From positions 1 through 40,028 of the forward strand of contig JAAYCM010000105.1 of assembly GCA_012729765.1 (NCBI GenBank): a stretch of DNA of 40,028 nucleotides. The letters run 5' to 3'. Within the stretch, counting starts at the first letter, position 1; every line of letters starts with the position of its first letter. Source of the DNA: Chloroflexota bacterium. Its GTDB lineage: Bacteria > Chloroflexota > Anaerolineae > Aggregatilineales > Aggregatilineaceae. A program made the position numbers and the translations under genes. Shown piece by piece: positions 9,420 through 17,226 of this stretch. Under the pieces are notes generated by a model that was not told the DNA's origin, made no database searches, and saw nothing but the letters and a program-made list of their open reading frames with translations.

Positions 9420-10603
9420 GCTACCGTCTCCGCGCGCCCGGTGATCAGGTCGCGCGCCTGGTCCATGAGCACCGCGACCACCACGATAATCCCGACCACG
9501 ATATATTTATAGAAAGTCTGGACGTTGATCATCACTAGTCCGGTTTCGAGCACGGCCAGGATCAGCGCGCCGACCAGCGTGCCCGCCACGCGCCCCGCCC
9601 CGCCGAACAAACTCACGCCGCCCATCACGACGGCGGCGATGGCGGTGAACATGAGCGCATCTCCAGAGTCGGCCGCCCCGCCCGAAAATCGAGCCGTGTG
9701 CAGCACACCCGCCAACCCGGCGGTCATCGCCGAGAGGATATACAGCATGATGATATGCCGGTCCACCGGCACGCCAGCCCGCAGCGCCGCTTCACGGTTG
9801 CCGCCGATGGCGTAGGTATAGCGCCCAAACTGTGTCCGGCGCAGCACAAACGCCAGCACGAGCAGCACGACAAACGTGATCACCACCGGCCAGGTGAAGA
9901 CGCGGTCCAGCCCCCGCAGCGCCGCACCGCTCAGCTCTGGGCGGCACAGGTGCCCGTTCAGCACGGTGCAGACCTCGTCGCTGATTCCGCGCAGCGCCCC
10001 CAGGTTGAAATAGAAACCGCCCTCGTCGCCTCGCACCACGTAGAACAGCGATTCGTTGCCCAGGCTGCGCAGTTGGGGCGGCTGGCCCGCAACCACGTTC
10101 CCTTCGGCCAGCACCCAGGCTGCGCCGCGCGCCACGAACGAGACACCCAGCGTGACGATGAACGGCGGCACATGCAGCTTGGCCGTGATCAACCCGTTGA
10201 TCAGCCCGGCCAGCCCTGCCACACCAAGTCCGGCGACGAACGCCAGCGGCACCTGGACTTCGACCGGCTGATCGGGGATGACGTCGCGCATAATCAGGGC
10301 GGAAACCACCGACGCGAGGCCCATCACCCAGCCCACCGAGAGGTCGATGCCGCCCGAAATGATGACGAATGTCTGGCCCAGCCCCATCAGGATGATCGGC
10401 ACGCTGGCGACCAGGATATTCTGTGAGTTGCGCAGCGAAAAGAAGCCGGTGCCCGCCGCCGAGAAGTAGACGAGCAGCATAACCAAAAAGACCCATGACC
10501 ACACGCGGCTGAGCAGCAGAATCGCCTGCTGGGTATTCGACCGCCGCGCGCCCCCGGCAACCTCAGGCTGGGTCAGCCGCTCGGCTTTGGCGTCCAGTGC
10601 CAT
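9416..10603 (-). CDS. Sugar ABC transporter permease (RbsC/FrcB type)
   Basis: 395 aa membrane protein of the BPD_transp_2 family with multiple hydrophobic segments from about residue 35 to the C-terminus and the conserved GGIDLSVG motif. The frame opens at a TTG (10618), but that codon belongs to the ribosome-binding site; the ATG at 10603 has GAGGAG at proper distance and is chosen. A polar stretch of roughly 70 residues in the middle contains two Cys (in DEVCTVLNGHLC) and is longer than I expect for the family; it probably lies outside the membrane. Operon partner of the ATPase and the binding protein. Confidence 0.88.
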   Translation of the reverse strand: MALDAKAERLTQPEVAGGARRSNTQQAILLLSRVWSWVFLVMLLVYFSAAGTGFFSLRNSQNILVASVPIILMGLGQTFVIISGGIDLSVGWVMGLASVVSALIMRDVIPDQPVEVQVPLAFVAGLGVAGLAGLINGLITAKLHVPPFIVTLGVSFVARGAAWVLAEGNVVAGQPPQLRSLGNESLFYVVRGDEGGFYFNLGALRGISDEVCTVLNGHLCRPELSGAALRGLDRVFTWPVVITFVVLLVLAFVLRRTQFGRYTYAIGGNREAALRAGVPVDRHIIMLYILSAMTAGLAGVLHTARFSGGAADSGDALMFTAIAAVVMGGVSLFGGAGRVAGTLVGALILAVLETGLVMINVQTFYKYIVVGIIVVVAVLMDQARDLITGRAETVA

Positions 10604-10636
10604 AACTGTTCTCCTCAAATCCTTTTTTCTAAAGAA

Positions 10637-10668
10637 GGGTATGAGGATGGCTGAGCACCCTCATACCC
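10637..10668 (-). other. Intercistronic hairpin between binding protein and permease genes
   Basis: GGGTATGAGG (10637-10646) and CCTCATACCC (10659-10668) form a perfect 10-bp stem. Reading on the minus strand the bases after it are TTCTTTAG, too mixed for a strong terminator. Such hairpins after a binding-protein gene often stabilise its mRNA or reduce read-through to the permease; that role is inferred. Confidence 0.55.
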
Positions 10669-10698
10669 GCATTTTAACTCACGTTACGGTACGGCTCG

Positions 10699-11679
10699 TT
10701 ACGGAACCTGATAGATGAAGCGCGCGATCTCCGGATCATCCACGTTATCCGCCGTGATGACCGCGTAGCCGGTCGGGACGCGCAGCGGCAGGCTGGTCAC
10801 GCCGCGCCAGTCGGCCAGCGCAAACTCCATCGCCAGATAGCCCATATCGAACGGCTTCTGCGCGATCACCAGGCTGACGGTGCCGGCGCGGAGCTGCTCG
10901 ATCGCGTACTGCGTCGCGTCGAAGGCCACCACGTCCACCGCGCCGCCGAGGCCCGCGTTGTTGACCGCGTTACCCGCGCCGATCGCGCTGAAAACGTTCA
11001 CGCCGAAGATCGCGGCCAGCTCAGGCTCGCGCTGGAGCACAGCCGCCGTTTGCTCGGTGGCAGTGTTCGCGTCGTCCAGGTTGTAGTCCATCCCGACCAG
11101 TTCCATGCCGGGGTGCGCTTCGATGGCCTCGATGAAGCCCTGGCCGCGCTGCTCGGTGGTGCTCACGCCGACGTTCGTGTTCTGGACGTAGACCTTGCCC
11201 TCGCCGCCCAGCTTCTCAGCCAGATACTCACCCGCGATCCGGCCACCTTCGAGGTTGTCGGAGCCGATGTAGGAGAGCGGGAAGGTCACCGGGCCATTGA
11301 CGTAATCACCATCGCCCAGGAACGTGTCAACGGTGATGATCTTGATGCCCGCGTCCACCGCAGCCTGCAGCGGAGCGATCATCTGCTCTTTGTCAACCGG
11401 GGCGATGATGATGTAGTCCAGGTCGCCGCGCGCGACGAACGAGTCGAGCAGCGGGGTCTGAAGCGTCACGTTCCAGTCGTCAGGATACTGGGTCACAACT
11501 TCGATGCCGAGGTCGGCGGCGGCCTGGTTGATGCCGAGCTCCATCACCTGATAGAACGGGTCAACCACGCCGGGCAGAAAGCCGATCTTGGGGAGATCGT
11601 CCTGCGCGCCCACCGAGAGCGGCAGAACCGGCACCATCAGCAGTGCTGCGACTGCCAGGAGCAATAACTTCTTAACCAT
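10699..11679 (-). CDS. Sugar ABC transporter substrate-binding protein (Peripla_BP_4 type)
   Basis: 326 aa. Starts MVKKLLLLAVAALLMV and has a Sec signal peptide ending near VGAQ. The mature part resembles ribose/galactose-type binding proteins: two alternating lobes, with the family-like segments VDAGIKIITVDTF and GIEVVTQYPDDW. The frame is open to 11829, but the ATG at 11679 is preceded by AGGAG and begins the signal peptide. There is no lipobox Cys, so it would be released or held by other means. It is the first gene of the importer operon, with a leader of about 190 nt. The ligand is unknown; the divergent ROK regulator suggests a sugar. Confidence 0.88.
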   Translation of the reverse strand: MVKKLLLLAVAALLMVPVLPLSVGAQDDLPKIGFLPGVVDPFYQVMELGINQAAADLGIEVVTQYPDDWNVTLQTPLLDSFVARGDLDYIIIAPVDKEQMIAPLQAAVDAGIKIITVDTFLGDGDYVNGPVTFPLSYIGSDNLEGGRIAGEYLAEKLGGEGKVYVQNTNVGVSTTEQRGQGFIEAIEAHPGMELVGMDYNLDDANTATEQTAAVLQREPELAAIFGVNVFSAIGAGNAVNNAGLGGAVDVVAFDATQYAIEQLRAGTVSLVIAQKPFDMGYLAMEFALADWRGVTSLPLRVPTGYAVITADNVDDPEIARFIYQVP

Positions 11680-11863
11680 AGGTGGCTCCTTATCATGTTT
11701 TAAATGAATAGACAGCACGAGAGTAGTGTTAAAACCGGAAATCTCTGGTCTGGGCGTACGAACTGTACTCACACTCCTTTCCCTGCCCTGCGACAGATGG
11801 TTGAGCGATGGGAGTACGGAGAAGAACACGAAACAATGAGGACAGGTAGATTGAACTTAGTTA

Positions 11864-11874
11864 ATCAATTTGAT
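11864..11874. promoter_or_regulatory. Candidate operator palindrome
   Basis: ATCAATTTGAT is a perfect inverted repeat (ATCAA/TTGAT) around one base. It lies just downstream of the predicted -10 box of the importer promoter, over the expected start of transcription, and next to two TAAAATG direct repeats. A binding site for the divergent ROK repressor is the simplest reading, by position only. Confidence 0.4.
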
Positions 11875-11877
11875 AAA

Positions 11878-11906
11878 ATGGTAAAATGAATTGGGGCAAT
11901 TGTCAA
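11878..11906 (-). promoter_or_regulatory. Promoter of the sugar ABC operon
   Basis: Minus-strand TTGACA (11901-11906) and, 17 bp further, TACCAT (11878-11883; four of six). The predicted start falls near 11871, inside the ATCAATTTGAT palindrome. Confidence 0.55.
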
Positions 11907-12088
11907 TCAGTTGTCCGCTCAAGTCGCCGGGATCAGCCGCCCGTGCGTGCGCACCCTTCCTGCCTTCATGCTGTCACCGGCTGCACTCGCCCCTGGCCCG
12001 CCGCGACCACCCGCTCAACTGGCTGGCGCACCCCACCGTGTGCTGACCCGGTTCACCCGGTTTCTCTTAGGCCCAGGGAGAACAAAGC

Positions 12089-13333
12089 TTGCACCATTCC
12101 AGAGGCGCTAACCTGCAAGCGGTGAAGTGGCAGAACCGATCGGTGGCGCTCGAAACGCTCTGGCAGCACCAGCCGATCTCCCGCAAGGACCTGGCCGAGC
12201 GCACTCACCTGACTGCCGCCACCGTGACCAATATCATCGGCGAATTCGTCGCGGCGGGCATCGTGCACGAGATCGGGCCGGGCGAGCCGGGCCGGGGCCG
12301 CCGCCCGACGCTGCTGGCCTTCGTCGATGGTACGGCCTGCCTGATGGGCGTCAACCTCTCGCGGACCGAGCTCAGCATCGCTGTCTTCGATCTCGTCCTC
12401 AACTGCCACTATCACATCACCCACCCCATCACCACGCGCACCAGCGGCGGCGCAGCCGAAACCCTGATCGACCTGATCCGTGATGCAATCAGCGCCTCGC
12501 GGATCGACCCCCAGCGGCTGGTCGGGATCGGCGTAAGCTCGCCCGGCCCGCTCAGCGTCAACGAGGGCGTGATCTACGCGCCGCCCCAGTTCGCCGAGTG
12601 GAGCAATCTCCCACTGGGCAAGCTGCTGACCCAGGCGTTCAAGCTGCCGGTCTGGCTGGAAAACGACGCCAATGCCAATGCCCTGGCCGAACATTGGCTG
12701 GGCGCGGGCCAGCCCTACAACAATTTCATCTACGTCGAAAGCCACAGCGGGGTTGGATCGGGGATCATCCTCGGCGGGCGGCTGTTCACCGGCAGCGCTG
12801 GGGTCGCCGCCGAGATCGGCCATACCAGCATCGATCGCAACGGCCCGCGCTGCCCCTGCGGCAACTATGGCTGCGTCGAGCTGTACAGCAGCGGCCCGGC
12901 GGTCGTGCAGATGATCCGCGCCGCCCACAGCGCCGGCTCCCCTACCCGGCTGACGGCGGTGGCGGGCGCGGCGCTGGAACGCCTGACCTTCGATCAGGTG
13001 CTTGAGGCGGCGCTGGCGGGCGATGATCTGGCAGGGCGCGTGATCGAGAGCGCGGCCTGCTCGCTGGCGCTCGGCATCGTCAATGCCATTAACCTGATCG
13101 ATCCCCAGGCCGTTATAATCGGGCATAAGCTAAATCGCGTGGGAGAGCTGGCCCTGGCCCCGATGCGCGAGGTGATCCAGCAGCAGACTATCCCGCAGGC
13201 TGCCGCCCGCCTGAATGTGCTGGCCGGCAGTCTGGAAGGCCCGGTCGGTGTCACCGGAGCCGCCTGCCGCGCCCTGAGCGGCATCTTTCAGGAGCCGAAT
13301 CTGCTGCTGCGAAGCTTCAGCCTGGCCGGATAA
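12089..13333 (+). CDS. ROK-family transcriptional repressor
   Basis: 414 aa. An N-terminal winged helix-turn-helix (about residues 15-70, with the segment LTAATVTNIIGEF) is followed by a ROK sugar-kinase-like domain. The zinc-binding pattern of the family is visible in GPRCPCGNYGCVE, and ENDANANALAEHW precedes it. Proteins of this build (NagC, Mlc, XylR) repress sugar genes and are released by a sugar or sugar phosphate. The only suitable start seen is TTG at 12089 with GGGAG about 10 bp upstream. Its position divergent from the sugar ABC operon suggests that operon as the target. DNA-binding plus the missing need for catalysis argue against a true kinase, but kinase activity is not ruled out. 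Confidence 0.88.
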   Translation: MHHSRGANLQAVKWQNRSVALETLWQHQPISRKDLAERTHLTAATVTNIIGEFVAAGIVHEIGPGEPGRGRRPTLLAFVDGTACLMGVNLSRTELSIAVFDLVLNCHYHITHPITTRTSGGAAETLIDLIRDAISASRIDPQRLVGIGVSSPGPLSVNEGVIYAPPQFAEWSNLPLGKLLTQAFKLPVWLENDANANALAEHWLGAGQPYNNFIYVESHSGVGSGIILGGRLFTGSAGVAAEIGHTSIDRNGPRCPCGNYGCVELYSSGPAVVQMIRAAHSAGSPTRLTAVAGAALERLTFDQVLEAALAGDDLAGRVIESAACSLALGIVNAINLIDPQAVIIGHKLNRVGELALAPMREVIQQQTIPQAAARLNVLAGSLEGPVGVTGAACRALSGIFQEPNLLLRSFSLAG

Positions 13334-13416
13334 GCACTCTCCGTGCGCGCCGACGCCGACTACCCACCGCAAGCCTAGAGACAAGGAGTGCGCACCGATC
13401 CCCGCGCCGACTCACT

Positions 13417-14115
13417 ATGAGCGTTGAGCCACAAGCCGCCCTGCGCGCCAAAGCCGAAGAAGTGTATCGCCGCCTGCTCGACCTGTTTGGCGAGCACCCG
13501 CTCACGCCCCGCCGCGAGCCGATGCACGAGCTGATCTCAACCATGCTCTCGCACCGCACCACCCAGGCCAACGAAGCGCAGGCCTTCTCGAATATGTGGG
13601 TGCGCTACGGCTCGTGGGAAGCGATCCGCGACGCCGACACCGGCGAGCTGGCCGCCACCATCGAGCCGGCCAACTATCCCGAATCCAAAGCGCCGCGCAT
13701 CCAGGAAACGCTCGACCGTATCATCACCGAGCGCGGCGAGCCGTCGATTGACTTCCTGCGCGATCTGCCCGCCGCTGAGGGGTTGGCGTGGCTGATGTCG
13801 TTGCCCGGCGTCGGCATCAAAACGGCCTCACTCGTGCTGCTGTTCTGCTTCAGCAAGCCGGTGCTGCCGGTCGATACTCACGTACATCGCGTCAGCCAGC
13901 GCGTGGGCCTGATCGGGGAGAAGATCGGAGCTAATCCCGCGCACGCCCTGCTGCTGGAACTGCTGCCGCCGGAGCCGCACGTGCTGTTCAATTTTCACGT
14001 CAACCTGCTGCGGCACGGCCAGCGGATCTGCATCTGGAAGTCGCCGCGCTGCGAGCGCTGTCCGCTGACCGACATCTGTAACTGGTACCAGACCCACCGC
14101 GCCCCGCGCAAGTAG
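13417..14115 (+). CDS. nth: Endonuclease III (DNA glycosylase/AP lyase)
   Basis: 232 aa HhH-GPD DNA repair enzyme that removes oxidised pyrimidines and cleaves the abasic site. The helix-hairpin-helix LPGVGIKTA contains the catalytic Lys135, and Asp153 follows in VDTHVHR with the same 18-residue spacing as in the E. coli enzyme. The C-terminal 4Fe-4S cluster ligands are Cys205, 212, 215 and 221 (C-x6-C-x2-C-x5-C). No clear ribosome-binding site precedes the ATG. It is probably independent of the ROK gene 83 bp upstream. A closely related MIG-type mismatch glycosylase is a less likely alternative. Confidence 0.93.
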   Translation: MSVEPQAALRAKAEEVYRRLLDLFGEHPLTPRREPMHELISTMLSHRTTQANEAQAFSNMWVRYGSWEAIRDADTGELAATIEPANYPESKAPRIQETLDRIITERGEPSIDFLRDLPAAEGLAWLMSLPGVGIKTASLVLLFCFSKPVLPVDTHVHRVSQRVGLIGEKIGANPAHALLLELLPPEPHVLFNFHVNLLRHGQRICIWKSPRCERCPLTDICNWYQTHRAPRK

Positions 14116-14149
14116 ACCGGCTGGGGCCGCATCCCTGGAGATCATTCTG

Positions 14150-14677
14150 ATGGCCGATCCATACCACAATATCATCAGCCTGCGTGCCGTACGCCACTTC
14201 GACCCAGCACCTATACCCGACAATATCCTGCGGCATATCCTGCAAGCCGGGCGCTGGACCGGCAGCGCCAAGAATACGCAGCCCTGGCACTTCGTCGTCG
14301 TGCGCGAGCGCGGCACGCTCGACGCGCTGGCCGGCTGCGGGCGCTATGCCAGCCATCTGCGCGCCGCACCGCTGGCTGTCGCAATCGTGACGGCTTCCAC
14401 CCGCTTTTGGGACACCTTCGACGCCGGGCGAGCCGCCCAAAGCATGATGCTTACCGCCTGGGCCGAGGGCATCGGCTCGTGCATCGCCGGGCTGGATGCA
14501 GCCTGTGCCCGGCCCGTTCTGGGCGTGCCGGACGATCATCACCTACAGCTTGCGATCTCGTTCGGCTATCCGCAGGCCAACGCGCCGCACACCATCGAGG
14601 GCCGCCCGCTGGACGAGGTCCTGGCCGGGCTGGGGCGCGTTCCGTTCGACGAGATCGTCCACTGGGAACGCTGGTAA
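14150..14677 (+). CDS. Nitroreductase-family protein
   Basis: 175 aa, short for the family but complete. Begins with the typical ISLRAVRHFDPAPIP segment and has the FMN-binding region GSAKNTQPWHFVVVR; GIGSCIAG in the second half is also usual. Such enzymes use FMN and NAD(P)H to reduce nitro groups, quinones or other acceptors; the true substrate is unknown. GGAG lies 9 bp before the ATG. It follows nth by 34 bp and ends 4 bp from the convergent lacI-type gene with no terminator between them. Confidence 0.85.
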   Translation: MADPYHNIISLRAVRHFDPAPIPDNILRHILQAGRWTGSAKNTQPWHFVVVRERGTLDALAGCGRYASHLRAAPLAVAIVTASTRFWDTFDAGRAAQSMMLTAWAEGIGSCIAGLDAACARPVLGVPDDHHLQLAISFGYPQANAPHTIEGRPLDEVLAGLGRVPFDEIVHWERW

Positions 14678-14681
14678 GCTC

Positions 14682-15716
14682 TCACAGATCGAGCGTGACG
14701 CCGGGCGGCAGCGGCGCGCTCTCGCGCACGATCAGGCGCTCGTCAAACAGGTGCTCGTGATAGGTGGTGTCGCCTTCCAGCCGCTTGAACAGCAGCCGGG
14801 CCGCCATCACCCCGATCTCGTGTTTGGGAACATGAAACGTCGTCAGCGCCGGTGTGACCTGCCCCGCCAGGAAAATATCGTCACCGCCTATAATCGCGAT
14901 ATCGTCCGGCACGCGTCGCCCGGCTTCGAGCACAGCCCGCATCGCGCCCAGCGCCACCAGGTCGTTACCGCCGATGATCGCGTCCAGTTCCGGGTGCCGC
15001 GCAATGAGTTGTTGAGTGTGCTCGTAACCGGACTGCCACAGCGGCGCACAGGGGATGTACCATGCACGGTTGATTTCGACTCCCCACCGCGCCAGCTCGG
15101 CCATAAAGTCCTCGATCGGTGCGGCGGCGGCGCTGCGATACAGTTGCAGATACCCGATTCGCCGCCGCCCAGTCTGGATCAAAAACGCGGCGGCGCGCCG
15201 GGCACGGTAGCCCAGCCCATGGCGGCTGCGCACCACGCTCGCCAGGTGCGGCGGCGCCTGCCGGTTGACGACCACCGCCGAGGCATGTTTTTCGAGCAGC
15301 GCCAGCAGCGTCTCTTCCGGCAGGCGTGAGCTGCACCAGATCAGCCCATCGACCTTTGTTTCTTCGATCTGTGGCAAAACCGCCAGCTCGCGCTGAGGAT
15401 TCTCGCTCGTGTTGGCCAGCAGGATGCTGTAGCCTTTTTCCCACGCGATCTCTTCTGCCCCCTGCACGATCTCGGCAAAATAGGGGCTGGCGATATCGGG
15501 CACCACCAGCCCGATCATGTGCGTCTCGTTCGTCACCAGGCTGCGCGCGATCCGGCTGGGCCGGTAATCGAGGCGCGCGATCACCTCGCGCACGTGCTCG
15601 CGCGTCGCCTGGCTGATGCGCCCGGTGTTGTTGATCACACGCGAAACAGTCATCGGCGAGACTCCCGCCTCGCGCGCCACATCTTCCAGGGTAATCCGCT
15701 GGCGTTTTCGGGCCAT
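14682..15716 (-). CDS. LacI-family transcriptional regulator 1
   Basis: 344 aa. The helix-turn-helix is at residues 7-30 (ITLEDVAREAGVSPMTVSRV), the hinge helix at about 50-60 (RPSRIARSL), then a periplasmic-binding-protein-like effector domain. The ATG at 15716 is preferred: AAAGGA sits 8 bp upstream, while earlier in-frame starts fall on or before the ribosome-binding site. It is a close paralogue of the divergent LacI gene at 16045, nearly identical in the DNA-contacting helix. Three perfect palindromes between the two genes are the probable operators for one or both. The effector is likely a sugar acid or oligosaccharide related to the downstream uronide genes; this is inference from context. 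Confidence 0.9.
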   Translation of the reverse strand: MARKRQRITLEDVAREAGVSPMTVSRVINNTGRISQATREHVREVIARLDYRPSRIARSLVTNETHMIGLVVPDIASPYFAEIVQGAEEIAWEKGYSILLANTSENPQRELAVLPQIEETKVDGLIWCSSRLPEETLLALLEKHASAVVVNRQAPPHLASVVRSRHGLGYRARRAAAFLIQTGRRRIGYLQLYRSAAAAPIEDFMAELARWGVEINRAWYIPCAPLWQSGYEHTQQLIARHPELDAIIGGNDLVALGAMRAVLEAGRRVPDDIAIIGGDDIFLAGQVTPALTTFHVPKHEIGVMAARLLFKRLEGDTTYHEHLFDERLIVRESAPLPPGVTLDL

Positions 15717-15786
15717 GTAAGCCATCCTTTCGCCCGGCACGGCGACTCAGGATCAAGGGTGCGCACGCCGCACCAGAAATATTTGC

Positions 15787-15815
15787 TTGACAAGCGCTGC
15801 GAACCCGCATACACT
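15787..15815 (+). promoter_or_regulatory. Promoter towards LacI regulator 2
   Basis: TTGACA (15787-15792), 17-bp spacer, TACACT (15810-15815; four of six). The start is expected near 15822, so the first operator (15830-15841) would lie at about +9 to +20, a position where a bound repressor blocks elongation or open-complex formation. The leader to the ATG at 16045 would be about 220 nt. Confidence 0.5.
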
Positions 15816-15829
15816 GAAAGACAGTTAAA

Positions 15830-15841
15830 GTTAGCGCTAAC
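15830..15841. promoter_or_regulatory. LacI-type operator O1
   Basis: GTTAGCGCTAAC, a perfect 12-bp palindrome with the central CG step typical of LacI-family operators. Confidence 0.75.
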
Positions 15842-15881
15842 AGTACAGGGCGGGCCTCTATCGCCCAGGTAATAAAAAATA

Positions 15882-15897
15882 GAGTTAGCGCTAACTC
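15882..15897. promoter_or_regulatory. LacI-type operator O2
   Basis: GAGTTAGCGCTAACTC, the same 12-bp core extended to a perfect 16-bp palindrome. Its centre is 54 bp from that of O1. Confidence 0.78.
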
Positions 15898-16020
15898 ACA
15901 CAAGTATATAGTTGTCCAGGGTCCTTTCGCCACTTCTGCAACTGCACCAACTGCCAGCTTATAGAGAACACGTCTGGCAGTCCGTTTGAACTAGTATTTA
16001 CGTTATTTTTTTAGCGCGAG

Positions 16021-16034
16021 CGTTAGCGCTAACG
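16021..16034. promoter_or_regulatory. LacI-type operator O3
   Basis: CGTTAGCGCTAACG, the same core as a perfect 14-bp palindrome. It ends 10 bp before the ATG of LacI regulator 2 and touches its GGAAGG ribosome-binding site, so binding could also affect expression of that gene directly. Its centre is 138 bp from that of O2. Confidence 0.78.
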
Positions 16035-16044
16035 GAAGGCTCGT

Positions 16045-17046
16045 ATGCCGCAGTGGGTTACGATGGCTGACGTCGCTCGCGAAGCCGGAGTTTCTTTAAT
16101 GACGGTTTCACGCGTGGTAAATAATAAGGGCGAAATCAGCACGACCACGCGCCAGCGCGTGCAGGAAGTCATCGACCGTTTGGGCTATCGCCCCAGCCAT
16201 ATCGCGCGCAGCCTCGCCACCGACCGCACGGCCACCATCGGCCTGGTCGTCCCCGATAACGCCAATCCCTTCTTCTCCGAAATCGCACGCGGAGTCGAGC
16301 ATCTGGCCCACGAACAGGGCTATAACGTTTTCCTGTGCAACACCGACGAAGACGCCCAGCGCGAGATCGCCGTCCTGCGCTCGCTCGAAGAAAAGCGCGT
16401 AGACGGGGTGATCCTGTGCAGCTCGCGCCTGGACGCGGACGACCTGCATCTGGTGCTGGCCCATCACGAAGCTGTGGTGCTGATCAACCGCCGCCTGGAG
16501 GATGCGGCAGTCGGTATGGTGCTGGTCGATGACGCCAGCGGCGCCTATCTGGCAACCCAACACCTGCTCGCCAGGGGCCACCGCGCGATCGGTTTTCTGG
16601 CCGGGCCGCGCCAATCGTACAGCGGCCAGCAGCGCCAGCAAGGCTACTGCGCCGCGCTGCACGACGCCGGTATCGCCCCACCCCCAGTCTGGATTCAGCA
16701 CTGCCCACCGATGGTGACTTCCGGCAAAACAGCGACACTCGATCTGCTGGCGGCCAATCCTGAGCTGACCGCGCTGGTCTGCTTCAACGATCTGACGGCA
16801 GTGGGCGCGCTCCAGGCGTGCGCGAACCTGGGCCGGCGCGTGCCGGACGATCTCGCCATCACCGGAACGGATGACATCCCGCTCGCGGCGCTGGTCACGC
16901 CGCCGCTGACGACGTGCCGCGTCCCGATGTACGAGCTGGGGCGGCAGGCGATGCGCGGCCTGCTCGCCCGTATCGGCGGTGAAAGTATCGACTCGAATCT
17001 CGTGTTGGTCCGGCCCGAGCTGGTGATCCGTGCCAGCGCGCCCTGA
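16045..17046 (+). CDS. LacI-family transcriptional regulator 2
   Basis: 333 aa. Helix-turn-helix at residues 7-27 (MADVAREAGVSLMTVSRV), hinge helix with RPSHIARSL, and a sugar-binding-protein-like effector domain. GGAAGG precedes the ATG. Compared with regulator 1 the recognition helix differs in only a couple of residues, so both probably read the same GTTAGCGCTAAC operators, one of which overlaps this gene's own leader. It is followed, 180 bp on and in the same direction, by the oligouronide importer, which makes it the likelier direct controller of that locus. No copy of the operator was noticed upstream of 17227, so control may come through read-through or a different site. Confidence 0.9.
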   Translation: MPQWVTMADVAREAGVSLMTVSRVVNNKGEISTTTRQRVQEVIDRLGYRPSHIARSLATDRTATIGLVVPDNANPFFSEIARGVEHLAHEQGYNVFLCNTDEDAQREIAVLRSLEEKRVDGVILCSSRLDADDLHLVLAHHEAVVLINRRLEDAAVGMVLVDDASGAYLATQHLLARGHRAIGFLAGPRQSYSGQQRQQGYCAALHDAGIAPPPVWIQHCPPMVTSGKTATLDLLAANPELTALVCFNDLTAVGALQACANLGRRVPDDLAITGTDDIPLAALVTPPLTTCRVPMYELGRQAMRGLLARIGGESIDSNLVLVRPELVIRASAP

Positions 17047-17226
17047 CCCGGCGGGCCTATCGTGACGACTGAACCATCTCGCTGGGGCACGCGCTCGCTG
17101 CCGCCTGCCCTTACCGTCAATTAACCTGAACGAACGGCAGCGCCAGATCAGGAGGTAGAAGCCACGGCACACGATGCGCGAACAGTTAGACCTGCTTTAA
17201 CCGAAAAGAACTCTAAGGAGCAAAAA

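Larger units (their letters stand above)
11680..12088. other. Divergent intergenic region between sugar importer and ROK regulator
   Basis: This 409-bp stretch holds the importer promoter (11878-11906), an 11-bp palindrome (11864-11874) and the probable 190-nt leader of the binding-protein gene. Apart from these I see no RNA element and no convincing small gene; the short open frames here lack ribosome-binding sites and known motifs. Confidence 0.5.
15717..16044. other. Regulatory region shared by two divergent LacI genes
   Basis: A 328-bp non-coding stretch containing three copies of the same 12-bp palindrome and one good plus-strand promoter (15787-15815). It is clearly richer in A and T than the neighbouring genes. 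I could not assign a convincing promoter for the minus-strand regulator. Confidence 0.7.
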
